From the NCBI GenBank assembly GCA_963921795.1, contig OY997640.1, positions 14,867,781-14,931,780 on the forward strand: 64,000 nucleotides of DNA, given 5' to 3'. Position 1 is the first letter of the stretch; each line of letters starts with the position of its first letter. Positions 38,688 to 52,800 of the stretch are shown here, in pieces. Both the position numbers and the translations under genes were made by a program. This DNA comes from Nannobrachium achirus (Eukaryota > Chordata > Actinopteri > Myctophiformes > Myctophidae). The notes below the pieces were generated by a model. It did no database searches. It saw only the letters and a program-made list of their open reading frames with translations, and had not been told where the DNA came from.

Positions 38688-40660
38688 TTATGAAGAGACC
38701 ATTTTAAGATCAGACGGCGTCGGTCGTCGTCCTAGAAACGGCAGATGTTGGACATGGCGACAAAACGCGAGGCTGTCCGCGTCAGTGCCTATATCCAAAA
38801 TGTTCCGTTCACCATGTCAAAATACCGATCCGAATCGTGTTTAGATTAAGAAATGTAGGACACTCACGTTGTCGCGCTGTGGTGGACCGTGGTGCTCCGT
38901 AGGTTGCGTTTTGTTGTTGTTTGAAACAGGAAGACAAACAAACCACTTCTTCCTGTCACTGTGTTTACAATATGTTTAAAAATAAAACTATTTACCATGA
39001 GTAAACATGTGTCACGTAGGCTCCATTCATTATTCAGACCATTTAAAGCGTACAAATAAACGCATCAATAAATTAATGAATACAAATAAAAAATTAAAAA
39101 AAAGAGTCAACAGGATTCGATCTCCTCTCATTCTCGGCATAAATTCACCGTTTCAGAGCATAGACCACTGCACCACAATGGCCACACAGGTTGTCATTTG
39201 GACTCCCCATACAGAGTAAAGACAAACAGCCTTCACACACAGACGACATGGATTAACTTGAGACATTGACACTGCATTTCCAACTTGGCTGTTTAATAGG
39301 CAACCGATTTGTCTCTCAACATCTCACTCGCCATCATTCATCAGATTTAGTCTTCATGGTATACAGCCTACTTGGAAATTGTAAATATGACGCATGATAT
39401 AAAGGTAGTCTAGTATAGCAACTCGAACTGGTATAAAAAAAGACAAAGCCCCTCCCCCTGACCATAGACCAAGGCATATACCTACCTCCCTCTTGCCTTT
39501 GGAAATATCTCCTATTTCACTTCATTATTATTATTTTTTATAACTGCTTTTTTTTTATTGTTTACCCCTTTGTTACTGAATTCCCTTTACAGAGTACCTA
39601 CTTCTATCCGTCTGTCTTTCAATGTTATATGAGATATCGAAAGTGGTTCCTCTGTAAATGAGCCAAAAAGCTGACTAAGGATCTCCCTTTAGTTGACCTT
39701 GTACCAGTGATTTGTACTGTCATGAAACTGTAGGCTACTTTTAAACAAACTGTAATGTATGTTGTGTTTTATATCTGAGGTCTGACCTTTTTAATTATGT
39801 ATTTTTTTATTTATTTTTTGCTTTATAGACTACATTTATATTTATTTTGTAGTAAACCTTGTATCTGAAATGTACTGCCCTGTACTTTTTCTTATGCAAA
39901 CTTCTAATTATGAAATCTATTCAGAGAGTTTATAGCATGACCTCATAACTGACCTCATGAACAGTCTAATTTTAAGGTGATTTGATGTAATCACCTAGAA
40001 GTTGTAAGCCTATGTTATAAGATGCAGTTGCAGCCGTTGCACAGAGGCTAGGCATGTCCACTTAGACTTGACAATATTATCCAGGACAGCCCTATGCTCT
40101 GATAGTCACTATGTACATGAAATTCCCCCATTACACAAAGAGCAAATAAAGAGGACCAAGTAAATCACACACAGTGATACATTGCAGTATGCTTCTGTGT
40201 ATCAGGTTGTAACCTTTACAAATACATCATAATGTACTTTGGTAGGGTTGAACGTAAAGTTTAGTCATTTAGCAGATGCTTTCATCCAGAGAGACTTACA
40301 ATAAGCAGGGTACACTGCAACAAGACAAACGTTGCCTCAGCAAACTGTGAGAACAATTAATAATCTGCATTCTGCAGACTCCAGGGTTTTAGATAATAAT
40401 GAACCTAGCATCTGTCAAAATTGCATGCCACGTAAATAGGCCTCCAATGTTAACCTTTGCAGAAGTCTGCATGGTCATCCAGACTAGGTCTATTTTTTTA
40501 TCCCACCACAATCTTGTAACCCATTTTTCACTCGGTGCCAATTGCTCAAGATATCATCTTTGCCCACTACTCTCGCTCTGCCAACCTGGGGAGAACCTCA
40601 AACTGAGCTCATGCTCCTTTCAATGCACGAGGAGTGAGCGGACCCCTTATCAGGTCTTCT
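38688..40660 (+). repeat. Left terminal inverted repeat of the 18-kb element
   Basis: Reverse complement of 54662-56788 with small indels. It includes a tRNA-like segment (about 39098-39190, minus strand), a fish repeat tail (40262-40303) and a SINE tail (40540-40650). Confidence 0.9.
39098..39190 (-). other. tRNA-like Pol III unit, left copy
   Basis: Mirror image of 56300-56395 and points outward, toward the left end of the element. Confidence 0.5.
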
Positions 40661-41423
40661 TTGTTTGTTTTTTTAAATCAATTTACACATCTGCAAACTT
40701 CTGATGGCATTCTGCATAATGAGTACTTTCTACTTTCTTTGATACCAACAGTTTTATACCTTCACTCAAGTACATTTTGAGTTTGTCTATACTGCAGTAT
40801 TGATACTTTCTCCTCCTCAAGTCAAAACATTTTACTACATTTCTTTTCACAATTGCAATACTCTCTGAATGGCGAAATAAATTATAACGAAAACATACCA
40901 TAACTAAACTGTACACTATAATATGATAGATAAATGATGAATTGATAGATAAATTGATTGATTGAATACTTTATTAGAAGCTTGCACACTTCACAGATAC
41001 ACAGTCAACTAACACCACAAGAAAGCTGGTGGGCCTAAATTGGGGTCCCTTTTTACAACTCATAGTCTACTCAACATTATATTATGACAGACATGAGTTA
41101 GTCTAAAAATGAGTAGCCTGAAAACAGAGAAAACAAAACCTGCTCTTAACTATTCAGATTTCCCTAGTAGGCTAGCCACTCACACAAAGTGCACACATTT
41201 CTTGTGCATGGTCCCCACCTGTTATACACAGTCTCCCCAAAAAATAAGGTTGTCATGCAGATTTAGGCCTTCCTTTGATCATGGTGGCTGGACATTAACA
41301 TTTTTTAGCACATTTACTGATTGACTCTGGTCAATAATCAGTGTGAGGTGAGTTTTCTGAACACCTTAATCAATCAATCAATCAATCTGTCAATTCTATC
41401 ATATTATAGTGTACAGTTTAGCT
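40661..41423. other. Interior of the 18-kb element, nothing recognised
   Basis: No supported gene. Confidence 0.5.
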
Positions 41424-41838
41424 CAGGGGTCTTCAACAGGGGGTCCGCGACCCCTAGGGGGTCCGCGGAGGTACTGCAGGGGGTCCGCAAAATTATTGCA
41501 AAAAAAAAAAAAAAAAAAAATAGATTTCAAAAAATGTTTTTTTTTTTTTTTCACATTTATGTGAAAAATAAATCTTGATTCTATCCATTTTGAATAGCTT
41601 GAATACATGATTACTATGCAATTGACAGATTGTTGATATTATTGGTTCTCAGTTAATAAGTAGTATGTTTAGAAATGGTAGTGCTACGGCCCACCCTGCT
41701 CGCTGTAACTTGTACATGTTTAAAATAAAAAAATATGTCGTAGCCCCGACCCCCCCACCCTCCGAGGTGGTAGGGGGTCCCTGCTCCATCTCCCCATCAG
41801 TTTGGGGGTCCCCGGCCTGAAAACGTTGAAGACCCCTG
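41424..41838. mobile_element. hAT-type MITE, perfect 8-bp target duplication
   Basis: CAGGGGTCTTCAACAGGGG and AACGTTGAAGACCCCTG ends. GTTTAGCT is duplicated at 41416-41423 and 41839-41846. Same family as 4438-4880. Confidence 0.93.
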
Positions 41839-42526
41839 GTTTAGCTAGGTTCACAATGCTTGCAAGCTTGGAGAACAGCTTTTTCCAAATGGCCAAAATG
41901 TATATATCTTTGGGCTGAAGTGAATAATATGTTGTAATAATAATCACAATCTACAAAGTAACTAGTAACTTCTGGTCAGTCAGGTAACTCACGATAAATT
42001 GATTGTTCAATGTTTATTATTAATGAGTATACAAGTGTGTATGCAACATTTAATTTGCTGTTTGGATACATTTCCCCTTTGCTCAGCAGCAGCACAAAAA
42101 AAGAACTTCATTAGGAGATATAGATATAGCCACGTCATAGCCTTCTTCAGGTGTAAACTGAACAAATGAGTCACAGTGAAGGTTTAAGTAGTGCATGCTG
42201 GGTAGAATTCACACAAATCATGAATGAAATCAGCCTCTGCCCCAATGATCTTGACTGATTGTCAAATCAGCCACAGGCTGTTGTCTCTAGCAGTGAGAGA
42301 GACAGCCACATTATAGGAGGCCATCAGGAGGTATAGGGTATTTAAAGAATAAGCCAGCATATTTACAAACAAGAGGTAACAGTGTACCAAACCTATTACA
42401 GTCATATACAAGGATAATAACTATAAACAGTGTAAACAAAGTCAGATTTCACAAATAAAACTCAAATAACAACGCAACAAGAAATACAATGCAAAAGTAA
42501 AAACAATATACAATGATTAAGTAAGA
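41839..42526. other. Interior of the 18-kb element, nothing recognised
   Basis: No supported gene. The minus strand at about 42130 has a CTGAAGAAGGCTATGACG tail-like text. Confidence 0.4.
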
Positions 42527-43713
42527 AACTAGACCAGGTCACCTGGTTCTGCCAGACCCGCAATGAAAATCAGAATGCAAGGAAGGGGGGGGGGGGGGGG
42601 TGGATCAAGAACATTTTCAACACTTAATAGCAAGAGCTTGTAGATCGGCTGTTTTCACTAGTATGGCACTGAACTAACACATGAACACACAGGATTGTAT
42701 AGGCTGAGCAGCTGGAAATGTTTCTGAGCTTGTAGATGGGCTGAGGAATTTATAGTGTCAGCAGCTCGTCAGCCAACTCAACTCAGCTGGTCCTGTACAG
42801 GTGACGGCACTCAAGGCAATCAGCCGAGCAAGGGAAGGGAGGGGCAGATGAGCAGTCAGAGGCAAACACAGGCACACTGAGGAAAAGAGGGACCGACCGA
42901 CCGACCGACAGACCGACAGACCGACAGACCGACAAAGCCTTTTGTAGGCCGACCCCCTGGGTCTGGCAAAAACAAGTCAGAAGAAAGGCTTCAAATCAAA
43001 TTCTTTGTTAAGACCATGTGGGGCCATAGTGTGAAGATAGTGTATATAGTACATCTCTCTCTGTAAAAGGTGTCGTTCTAGGTTGCCGCCTCTAGGGGTT
43101 TTTGCCAGACCCAGGGGGTCGGCCTACATAAGGCTTTGTCGGTCTGTCGGTCTGTCGGTCGGTCGGTCGGTCGGTCGGTCCCTCTTTTCCTCAGTGTCCC
43201 TCTTTTCCTCAGTGTGCCTGTGTTTGCCTCTGACTGCTCATCTGCCCCTCCCTTCCCTTGCTCGGCTGATTGCCTTGAGTGCCGTCACCTGTACGGGACC
43301 AGCTGAGTTGAGTTGGCTGACGAGCTGCTGAGACTATAAATTCCTGTGTGTTCATGTGTTAGTTCAGTGCTGCAAAACATTTGCCCCACAGCCATACTAG
43401 TGAAAACAGCCCATCTACAAGCTCACAAACATTTCCAGCTGCTCAGCCTATAAAATCCTGTGTGTTCATGTGTTAGTTCAGTGCCATACTAGTCAAAACA
43501 GCCGATCTACAAGCTCACTACGCTTTGTTGCTGAGACTATAAAATCCTGTGTGTTCATGTGTTAGTTCAGTGCCATACTAGTGAAAACAGCCGATCTACA
43601 AGCTCACTACGCTTTGTTGCTGAGACTATAAAATCCTGTGTGTTCATGTGTTAGTTCAGTGCCATACTAGTTTTCATTGCGGGTCTGGCACAACCAGGTG
43701 ACCTGGTCTAGTT
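42527..43713. mobile_element. Fold-back element (CTAGACCAGG family), long copy
   Basis: Outer ends CTAGACCAGGTCACCTGG and CCAGGTGACCTGGTCTAG are inverted. Inner inverted blocks lie at 42748-42972 and 43097-43350 with (GACC)n and (GGTC)n. The right arm is expanded by three roughly 90-bp tandem units (43445-43640), each containing a half palindrome. Confidence 0.8.
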
Positions 43714-44299
43714 TAGCTAGTCTTCAGGCCAACAAACTGTCCAGCTCTATGATCAGATCATTTTCTCAGACGATAGGTTGCTACCTTTGATTACCTCTTA
43801 TGGATATATGTCGCATGGTAACTGAGCTAGTTAACTAATTGACCATGTCATGTGAGTTGTAGCATCCAGACTTAACCCTTTAATGATGGGAATACCTGTT
43901 TGTATTTTCACCCTTCAGGACATGAACACATTTTGTGTTGTTGTTGCAATGTAGTATAGCATGAAATTGTTTAGTAATGTTTGAAATAAATATTATTACG
44001 TTTTTTTCTGAACTGCCTGGGGTGCTCAGTCACAAAAGCCAGAGTAAAATGTTCACTTAAAACTCTTTAATTGCCTCTGTTCTTCTTATTTTATAGGTGG
44101 CCTTCCTACAGCAAGTTTCTCCTATAGGCTAATAGTTACCTGGTTTAACCATTAACTGAACTAAGCCAATAAGGCCCTCTATATCCTATATGATTTGTGT
44201 ATTAAACTGTTTATTGCTTTACACTGCATTTATCACTGTGGAGTATTGTATTTGGCACTGTATTATTATTCCCTTTGTGTTTCTTTTTTCTTATTCATT

Positions 44300-44555
44300 A
44301 TTCTTTGGCAGTTTTTTCGTTTAGGCCTTTGATACATATGTATAATAACTATATGGCCATTCGATATTTACTTGGATGTAATACATATCATTCACCTGTG
44401 TGTGTGCTCCTTCTCAACCCAGTACTTTATTCTTTGGCAGTTTTTTCGTTTAGGCCTTTGATACATATGTATAATAACTATATGGCCATTCGATATTTAC
44501 TTGGATGTAATACATATCATTCACCTGTGTGTGTGCTCCTTCTCAACCCAGTACT
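44300..44555. repeat. 128-bp tandem duplication
   Basis: TTCTTTGGCAGTTTTTTCGT begins two virtually identical 128-bp copies. Confidence 0.93.
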
Positions 44556-44579
44556 TTTCCATGTATGCACGGTCTGATT

Positions 44580-44760
44580 GAGCGTCACTCCCCCAGATTG
44601 GCCATGGTGCCTTTCGGGTACTTGTTGTGACCAGGGTGTTTCTTTGACCAGTGTTCGTATAACCCTGAAGAAGGCAGCTTGTCTGTCCAAAAACGTTGGT
44701 TTATCATTCTGTGTAGTCCTATAATAAATGTGCATCGGCAGCTACGAGTGTGCGGCTTTA
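44580..44760 (+). repeat. Possible retroelement tail
   Basis: CCCTGAAGAAGGCAGCTTGT followed by CCAAAAACGTTGG resembles conserved 3' tails of some fish retroelements. No coding part adjoins it. Confidence 0.3.
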
Positions 44761-45010
44761 CTCTTTTTTCAAATGTACCCTAACATCTTTCAAAGTGAAA
44801 TATCCCTTTAACATGGAGTCCAGGTGGTTGGCTGAGGTGTGATGCAGATTGGCTTGCTCATCTAACAAACATTATAAAGGTGTGTGCACACACACACACA
44901 CACACACCTCTTTTGGGAGTCTAAGACTAAGCAAGTTATTTAGCAAGACTAAGCAAGTTATTTAGCAAGTAAAGCAAGTCAGTATTAAGTAAGTAAGTAA
45001 GTAAGTAAGT

Positions 45011-48000
45011 ATGGATCCAGAATTATATCAGTCCATTATGGACTTTAAATTACACAAGATATATCGTGAGCCAGAAGGTCAGCCTTTAAGTGGCAAGGCC
45101 AGGGGGAATATAAGGCGAAGAGACGACCGATATGTGCTAATCGGTATGTATTCTTTGAAACTATCAATCTCCATAAGATAATTGTTTTATAAGATCTGAA
45201 ATGTAATATTGCCATCACATTAATTTTCAAATGTATTTGTACCAGATGGTGTACTGCACTACAAATGCATCAGAAGCCGTTCAAAGGAGCCTCATTTGGC
45301 CAAGGTAAATATATTTCATGCTTACTTCTGGTGCTCAAACACTAGAAATTCCCAATGGGGCTCAAAAGAGGACTGTCTGTCTGTATCTCATACATGGGAA
45401 TACTGATTACTTCAGTCTATATTAGTAGCCTTAGTAGTCTTTTTTTTAATGTGCAATGCATTCATATTTAAGTTCATATAGTTAAAGGGATACTTCACTT
45501 TATAAAAAACCTTTGGTCATTTTATCCTCAGGCTTTTATGAACACCCTGGACAGTTTTTAAGTTGGTTGATTCAATATTTAGATATTTGATGTAAATGTT
45601 ACTCATCCTCCAGGGCCGCTCCCCAAACACACTCATTGTAACTTCTAACTCCATTTTAACCATGATAGATTCATTAAAAACACCCATTATTTTTTATGGT
45701 GACTCATACTACACTCCTAATACGTGAGCAGGCCGTGTTTTTTCAATAACCTTTTTCATTTATTTATAATAATTATTTTGGAAAATGGAAAAAATTAAAT
45801 ACAATAAAAATATATAAAAAATAAATGAGAAACGTTATGGAAAAAACATGGCCTGCTCACATATTAGGAGGGTAGTATGAGTCACCATAAAAAATAATGG
45901 GTGTTTTTAATGAATCTATCATGGTTAAAATGGAGTTTGAAGTTACAATGAGTGTGTGTGGGGAGAGGTCCTGGGCCTGGAGGGCCGAATAACATTTACA
46001 TCAAATATCCAAATACTGAATGTGTCACGAATGAGTACAGAGGTGGACCCAAAAGCAGGCGACAGGAGGCAGAACTATCATTAACTTAGAATTTATTATG
46101 AAACAGGATCTTTCAAGAATGCAGGCAGGTAATAAACAGAACCAAATACAGGACAGAACTCACTCTACAGGGTACTAAGATCCAACAAGAACAAAAGAGA
46201 ACACAGGGCTTAAATAGACAGGGATCAACAAGACACAGGTGAACTCAAAAACAATCAACACAGGGATAGGCTGGGGAAAACAGGACACAGGTGATTCAAA
46301 TATAACCAATAAGCAGGGAAGGTGAGACAAGAGGGGTAACAACTACAATGGATGACAGGAAACACAAGACCATTACTTCAAAATAAGATACAGAACACTT
46401 CAAAAACAACACAGAAATGCAGATCCTGACAGAATGAAGAAAATGTAAAACTGTTCAGGGTGTTCATACAAGCCTGATTAGACTATACAATGACAAAAAG
46501 TTTTTTTGAAAGTGGAATATCCCTTTAAGAACATATAAATGCATTCGAAATTAAATAACTCGAAAAATAAAAATACTGTTCCTACGAAACAGTGTGGGCT
46601 CGCATGTAACTCCATGTATGGGCACCAATCTACCTTTTGGCTGCACCTCATTGGCTAAGGGCCCTGCCTTTGATAGTAGATGAATAATGAAGACAACATA
46701 CGTGTGCTGTGCTCGCTTTCAACAAGTCCACAATAAAAAAATAAGCTAAAAATAATTCTGGATTCCAATTAAAAAATGGCAACAATAGCAGATCTACAAG
46801 CTCAAAAAGGGTTGCACTGTGACACATTTTGAGCTGGTAGATAAGCTATGTTTGCCTGTATATGGGTGGGTGACGTGACGTAACGTTTTCGCTGTCCTCG
46901 GTGTCAAACATGTATAAATAAAAAATATATTTGTCAAAAACCTTCTGAATATTGTGCAGGACATTAAGCTTTATGTGAACTTACTCAAGATTAAAACATT
47001 TCATTCCTCATTTCTTCAGAATCTTCAACCAAACATGGCAAAACTCATATGGTGTGACTGTCCTGACCTTGTTTCTCAAAGTGGGAACTTGAATAAAACT
47101 AAGAAAAATAATTGCTAAAAATCATTTGAAAATGAATTTAGGCTAAAAAGAATGTCTATTTTGAGCCTATATCTTTTCAAAGTCAAAGCATAATGTTTTC
47201 AGTCATTTCTGATCAAAAACATTTTGTCCCCCAACCCAAAATCATTTGGTGTGACACTAGTTTGGAAAAATTAAACAGGCAATTATTTGGACACCTATTG
47301 GCTAGAGAGGTCCTTCTTCTGTAAGGCTATTCAGCACTCCCAGCACAACTGCAAGACAGGTGTCTGAGGTGAGTTATGATTTTAACATTTTCATGAAATG
47401 CCATCTTGTTGAAACGTTGACAAACTCACCATTCTGGATGTCTTTTGGTGTGACACCTTTTCTTTAAAAAAAGCTTAAGTTATTTGACGTTTTGGTCATA
47501 TTTCCATGTAGATCTAGGCTGCTTTGTTATAGCTAGCATGCTGTTAGCATGCTAATGTGTACATAGTAGCCTCAAGGTAAACCTAAATGGAGAAAACAGT
47601 AATATGGTGTGACACTTAATCATATGGTGTGACAGGTCTGCTTGTCACACCATATGACTTGACTGTCACACCATATGATTTATACTGTATTTAACTACAG
47701 ATATAACAACAAATAACAAAGTTCCATGTTTCTTTTGTACATTTAAACATTTGTTTTAAACATTTTTACATAAAATGAAATTTAGCTTCATTCAGTGATA
47801 CTTCAAATTCATCAGACAGAGCAGAAACCCCTTCACAGAAACCTTAACATATTGTTTCAATCTAAACAATATTTTCTCTTTGTCTTAAACTATACATTCC
47901 ATTTTCTTTTGTCAGCTGGAAAATGACAAGTGCTGAGAGAACGAGAAAGTACAGGGAGAAACTAAACAATGACCCAGCAAGGAGAGAGGAGCCAAAGGGG

Positions 48001-49813
48001 CGAGACTGCATTTTCTACGAAGAGCAGGAGGTTGTCTGTGGCATAGCAGAACCGCAACAAGGCAGCCGGTTTGCTACCCTCACCAAATACGACTGGCTGA
48101 TGTACAATACAGTCTAAATGTATAATCTAATCTGATCTAATACTTTTGTACTTTCACTCACTGGACTGGACAGTGGACAGTGTTAAGGTAGGACCCGAGA
48201 CAAAACTAGCGAAAATAGCTGATCTACAAGCTCTCAACACGTTGTGCTGCGAGAGCTTGTAGATCAGCTATTTTAAGAGTTGCGCAACCCAGCACTCTTT
48301 AGCTAGTGGAGATGTGGTGTAATGTCATGATTCCTAATTACATTTGTTCAACACAAAATGCTGTGTTCAAGTTCAGGAGACTTCGGAAAAAAGCAATTTA
48401 CCTGAATGCTGAGTTCTGTTTCCACTAATTGGTGTTAATAAAATGTTGCCTTCAATGCCTTGGCTCCAAGTGTGGCTATGCGCCTTATTGTCCCTTTAGG
48501 ATCCTTCTGCCGTGGGCCGGCAGAAGACTTAGGTGTGCGTAGCATTCCTGTGCACATCCTCATCATCCATCTACTACTACAATTCTTTCTTATCCCATGT
48601 TAAAGCCCTACAATAATATCCTGTTCAGAAATATTAAGGCCATGTTATCCTGGGTAATTGTTTAATCAATCAGTAAAGTTCAGTACTCACTAATAGGTAG
48701 GTTAAAACACAGTTTGCTTTGACACATGAAGATATGATCATACGGTGTGACACTAAATCATTTGGTGTGACATTCCAAATAGTGAGAAATCATACCTTTA
48801 TTAATGATTAAACCAAAAAAATGTTTATGGATTACATAGAGAATATTATCAGGAAGAGTCACAAATATTTGTGTAATTTTAGAGAAAGTTTTGACAGAAT
48901 ACATTTAAAATATGTTGTAAGATCATGAACATGGGCCTCACACAGAGTGTCGATTATGAAAAAAATATACAGATATAATTAATTTTCAAAAAACTATAGT
49001 GGATCACTGGTTAGTTATGATAAAGGACTTTGATAAAGTGAGTAACTTAAGAAAGATGTACTCCATTTTCATTTTATGAACAATTATTTTCATGTCACAC
49101 CATATGACGATTTTAGGCACAAGTACAACAAACTGCTGAATAAAGTCTGATTCCAATAACATATCTAAAAACAAAATGTATTTCCATAAGGTTGAGAGTG
49201 AGTAGAACAAAAGTAAATAACTTTTATGCCTGCAATTTAAAGTTTTTTTAAAAACACATTTTTTGGGGCGTCACGTCACTGACCCACATGCATTGTGGCC
49301 CTCTGGAATGAAGGTGAAAATAGTGTGGCCCTCTCTGTCAAAGTTGCCCACCCTGGTCTAACTCATCCCTATCTACCTAGGTGGTGGTGTCGGCTGCTGA
49401 GGGCAATGACATCTTTCTGGAGACCCATGCCAGTAGTATCGGTGGTCACTGTGGAGTGGAGAAAACCCATGAAGCAGTGAGCCGCCGATACTACTGGCCT
49501 GGTATGCAGAGTGATATAAGAACATGGGTAAGTTCCAGTCCAGTAGGCCTATGAATGTCTGGATGTACCCTACCAGTCAAAAGTTTGGACACAGCATGTG
49601 TGAGATGCTGTGTCCAAACTTTTGACTGGTAGGGTATGGATGTACCGTATGTATTCTTACATGCAGGCCTATTTATGCAGGCCTAGGAAACCACTGTCAA
49701 ATTGAAGTAGTATTTACATTCAAACACCCATGTCATTGTATATCCCCTTCACTTACTTGTGCTTGACCAAAGGCCTGTGATATACATTAAAGGAGTAGTT
49801 TACCCCCAAATGA

Positions 49814-49854
<41 letters not shown>

Positions 49855-52800
49855 GATCACTCACTCACTCATCACTCCATGGTTACTTGAGTTCAATAAT
49901 ATATATATATTTTTTGTCCCATTCCTAAGCCAATAATTTGATAATAATACATGTACCCTCATTGATTCTGGATGGAGATGGGTCTCCACCCGGAATCAAT
50001 GGGCCTAAAGACTCTCCTCAAATGATTGGCTTAGGAATGCAACAAAAACAAAACAAAAGAATATTCTTGAACTCAAGTCTCTATGGGGTGAGTAATTGCG
50101 ACCATCAGGTCGCAGTTACTATTAAAACCTCCACCATCTGTCAGTCTGTATGTCCGTCAAGTCACACTTGTGCCCTACTCATATCTCTGCCACCGTTGCC
50201 CTTATCCACACCAAACTTTGCAACACACACTCCTTGGCTGCCAAACCACAACCTCCACCCCATTTCTCACATGGTCCTCTTCTCTTCCATGAGGCTGATT
50301 CAGAACACATTTTTGGACACTGCTCCTACATATTTTGCCCTAAAATCACGCAAAGCGGTACACAATATGTTTAAAGTCATGTCATCAACATGGATCTGTC
50401 CCATTTCCCATATTCCCTCCTGATTGGCTATGACTGCCTTCTAAAGTTTGTATATGCGACATGACGGTCGCTTATCTCCCGATTACGGAGTCTTCCTGGT
50501 CGATAGAAAATAAGTCATTTTGGGGGTGAACTACTCCTTTAATGTGCATATCATTTGACTTCAGGTCGCAGAGTGTCCAGGCTGCCAAGCCAAGCGTGGC
50601 AGCTTGAAGGCCAGCAGCCAGTACCAGCCCATCACAGTGAGTGTTGTGCAACTGAATATCCCTCGCTCCATTTGCTAGGATGGGCGGGCTACCAGCCAAT
50701 CATACACATGTCTAATTGTCTGTATTCTCTCCTTAAGGTCAGGGAGCCATTTGAACTGGTGGGGATAGACCTGATGTCTTTGGAGCCGACGGAGGAGGGC
50801 CACAAATACGTCTGTGTGATTGTGGACTATTTTACAAAATGGTCGGAGGCGTACGCCATCAAGGACAAAACTGCAGACACAATCACTGGCTGCATCCTGG
50901 AATGGGTCTATCGGTATGGGGTCCCGCAGAGACTCTTGTCAGACCTGGGGCGGGAGTTTCGAAACAAGGTACAGTACAACACTCATGAAACATTATTATT
51001 ATATATTATATTTGTGTTACTACTACTAAACTATTACTACTACTAGTAGTTGTTGTTGTGTATAGTGGGGGGGGGGGTCATACCGTTGCTAGGAATCTGA
51101 TTAGGACAATAAAAATACCAAAAATGTTTTGTTAAAGTGAAATATCCCTTTAATGCAAAACATAATTTTAGGTGAATGACAAACTCTGCGTGGAGCTGGG
51201 GATAACCCGGAGCTTTTCGGCTCCGTACCACCCCCAGACCAATGGACAGGTAGAAAAAATGAACAGCTCCATCCAGAGGTAAGTTGCATAATGTCAAATT
51301 GGCAGATACACCTCATGTGGTTGACTGTACACTGCTGTAGACTACATTAAATCCTTCTGAATGCCTATGTATGTTATGTGGACATATTCATGCAGGTCCC
51401 TGACTGCAATGTGTGCAGACCACCCTAAGCAGTGGCACACAATATTGCAAGCAACAATGTTTGCCCTCCGGACAAAAATGCACATCACCACACGGTATTC
51501 TCCGTTCTTCCTATTATTTGGTAGGGAGGCGAGATTGCCATCACAGGTCCGTGAGGACTATGAAGTAAGTGGCTCCATTTGTTATGACACAGTTAGTACC
51601 AGAGCACCAAATCATGTTAACCCCCTCTCTAGCTTTGCTATTAGAAAATGTCCAATCTACAATCTCTCAACATATTGCAACATAGTGTGAGCTTGTAGAT
51701 GTGCTATTTTCCCAAAATGCTTATTGCAAAATCATTGATTTTGGGGTCCTTGACATAAATAAAATTGAGAACCACTAACCCCACCTGGCGTTTCTGTACT
51801 TTAGGTTACAGCAGAGCGAATGGAGGAGTTGGTGATGCAGGAGGAGGTCTGTGAAGGGCTGAACAGACAGCCAGCAGTCTATGAGGCTGTGCAGGCCAAT
51901 GTCCGAAGACAACAGGACAGGGACAGGAAGAGGAAGCTGGAGCAGGGCAGGGATGACCACCTGGCAGTTGGGGAGAAGGTTCTGAAAAAGAACATCAGGG
52001 AGGAGCAGAGGAAGGGTGGGAAAATGGCCCCAGAGATGCTGGGGCCATTTACCATCACTGACATAAAGGGGAAAGTGGTGTACTTGGTAGGGACCAAACA
52101 TGAGAAGCTAATTGCTAATTTGGACCAGCTGAAACGCTATGTAGAGCCAGAGGAGAGGATTCCAGCAAAGCTTAAGCTAGCTGGAACCTCTTCTTTGGCT
52201 CACCCCCCTCCACCACTTTCCCCTTTATGTCAGCCTCCTGCTCCCCACCCTCCCCAACTGTCACCCAGTCCCTCCAGCCCTCTTCCTGGCCTGGACCCTG
52301 GGCCTGCACAGCCTCCGTTCAGCCCCTCTGGGCCTCCTCCTGTCCACCAATCACCACCACCACCTCCACCTCCATTCAGCCACTCTGGGCCTCCTCCTGT
52401 CCACCAGTCGTCACCACCACCACCACCACCATTCAGCCCCTCTGGGCCTCCTCCTGGCCACCAGTCGTCACCACCACCACCACCACCACCATTCAGCCCC
52501 TCTGGGCCTCCTCCTGTCCACCAGTCGTCACCACCACCACCACCACCATTCAGCCCCTCTGGGCCTCCTCCTGGCCACCAGTCGTCACCACCACCACCAC
52601 CACCATTCAGCCCCTCTGGGCCTCCTCCTGTCCACCAGTCGTCACCACCACCACCACCACCACCATTCAGCCCCTCTGGGCCTCCTCCTGGCCACCAGTC
52701 GTCACCACCACCACCACCACCATTCAGCCCCTCTGGGCCTCCTCCTGGCCACCAGTCGTCACCACCACCACCACCACCATTCAGCCCCTCTGGGCCTCCT

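Larger units (their letters stand above)
46862..49292 (+). mobile_element. 2.4-kb element with ten TCATATGGTGTGACA motifs
   Basis: End-like inverted blocks GGGTGACGTGACG (left) and CGTCACGTCACTGACCC (right). The motif or its complement occurs at about 47045, 47242, 47441, 47601, 47620, 47643, 47664, 48738, 48758 and 49093. A short frame (47923-48117) resembles joined ends of a TE protein. A palindromic repeat is at 48209-48276. Superfamily unknown. Confidence 0.55.
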
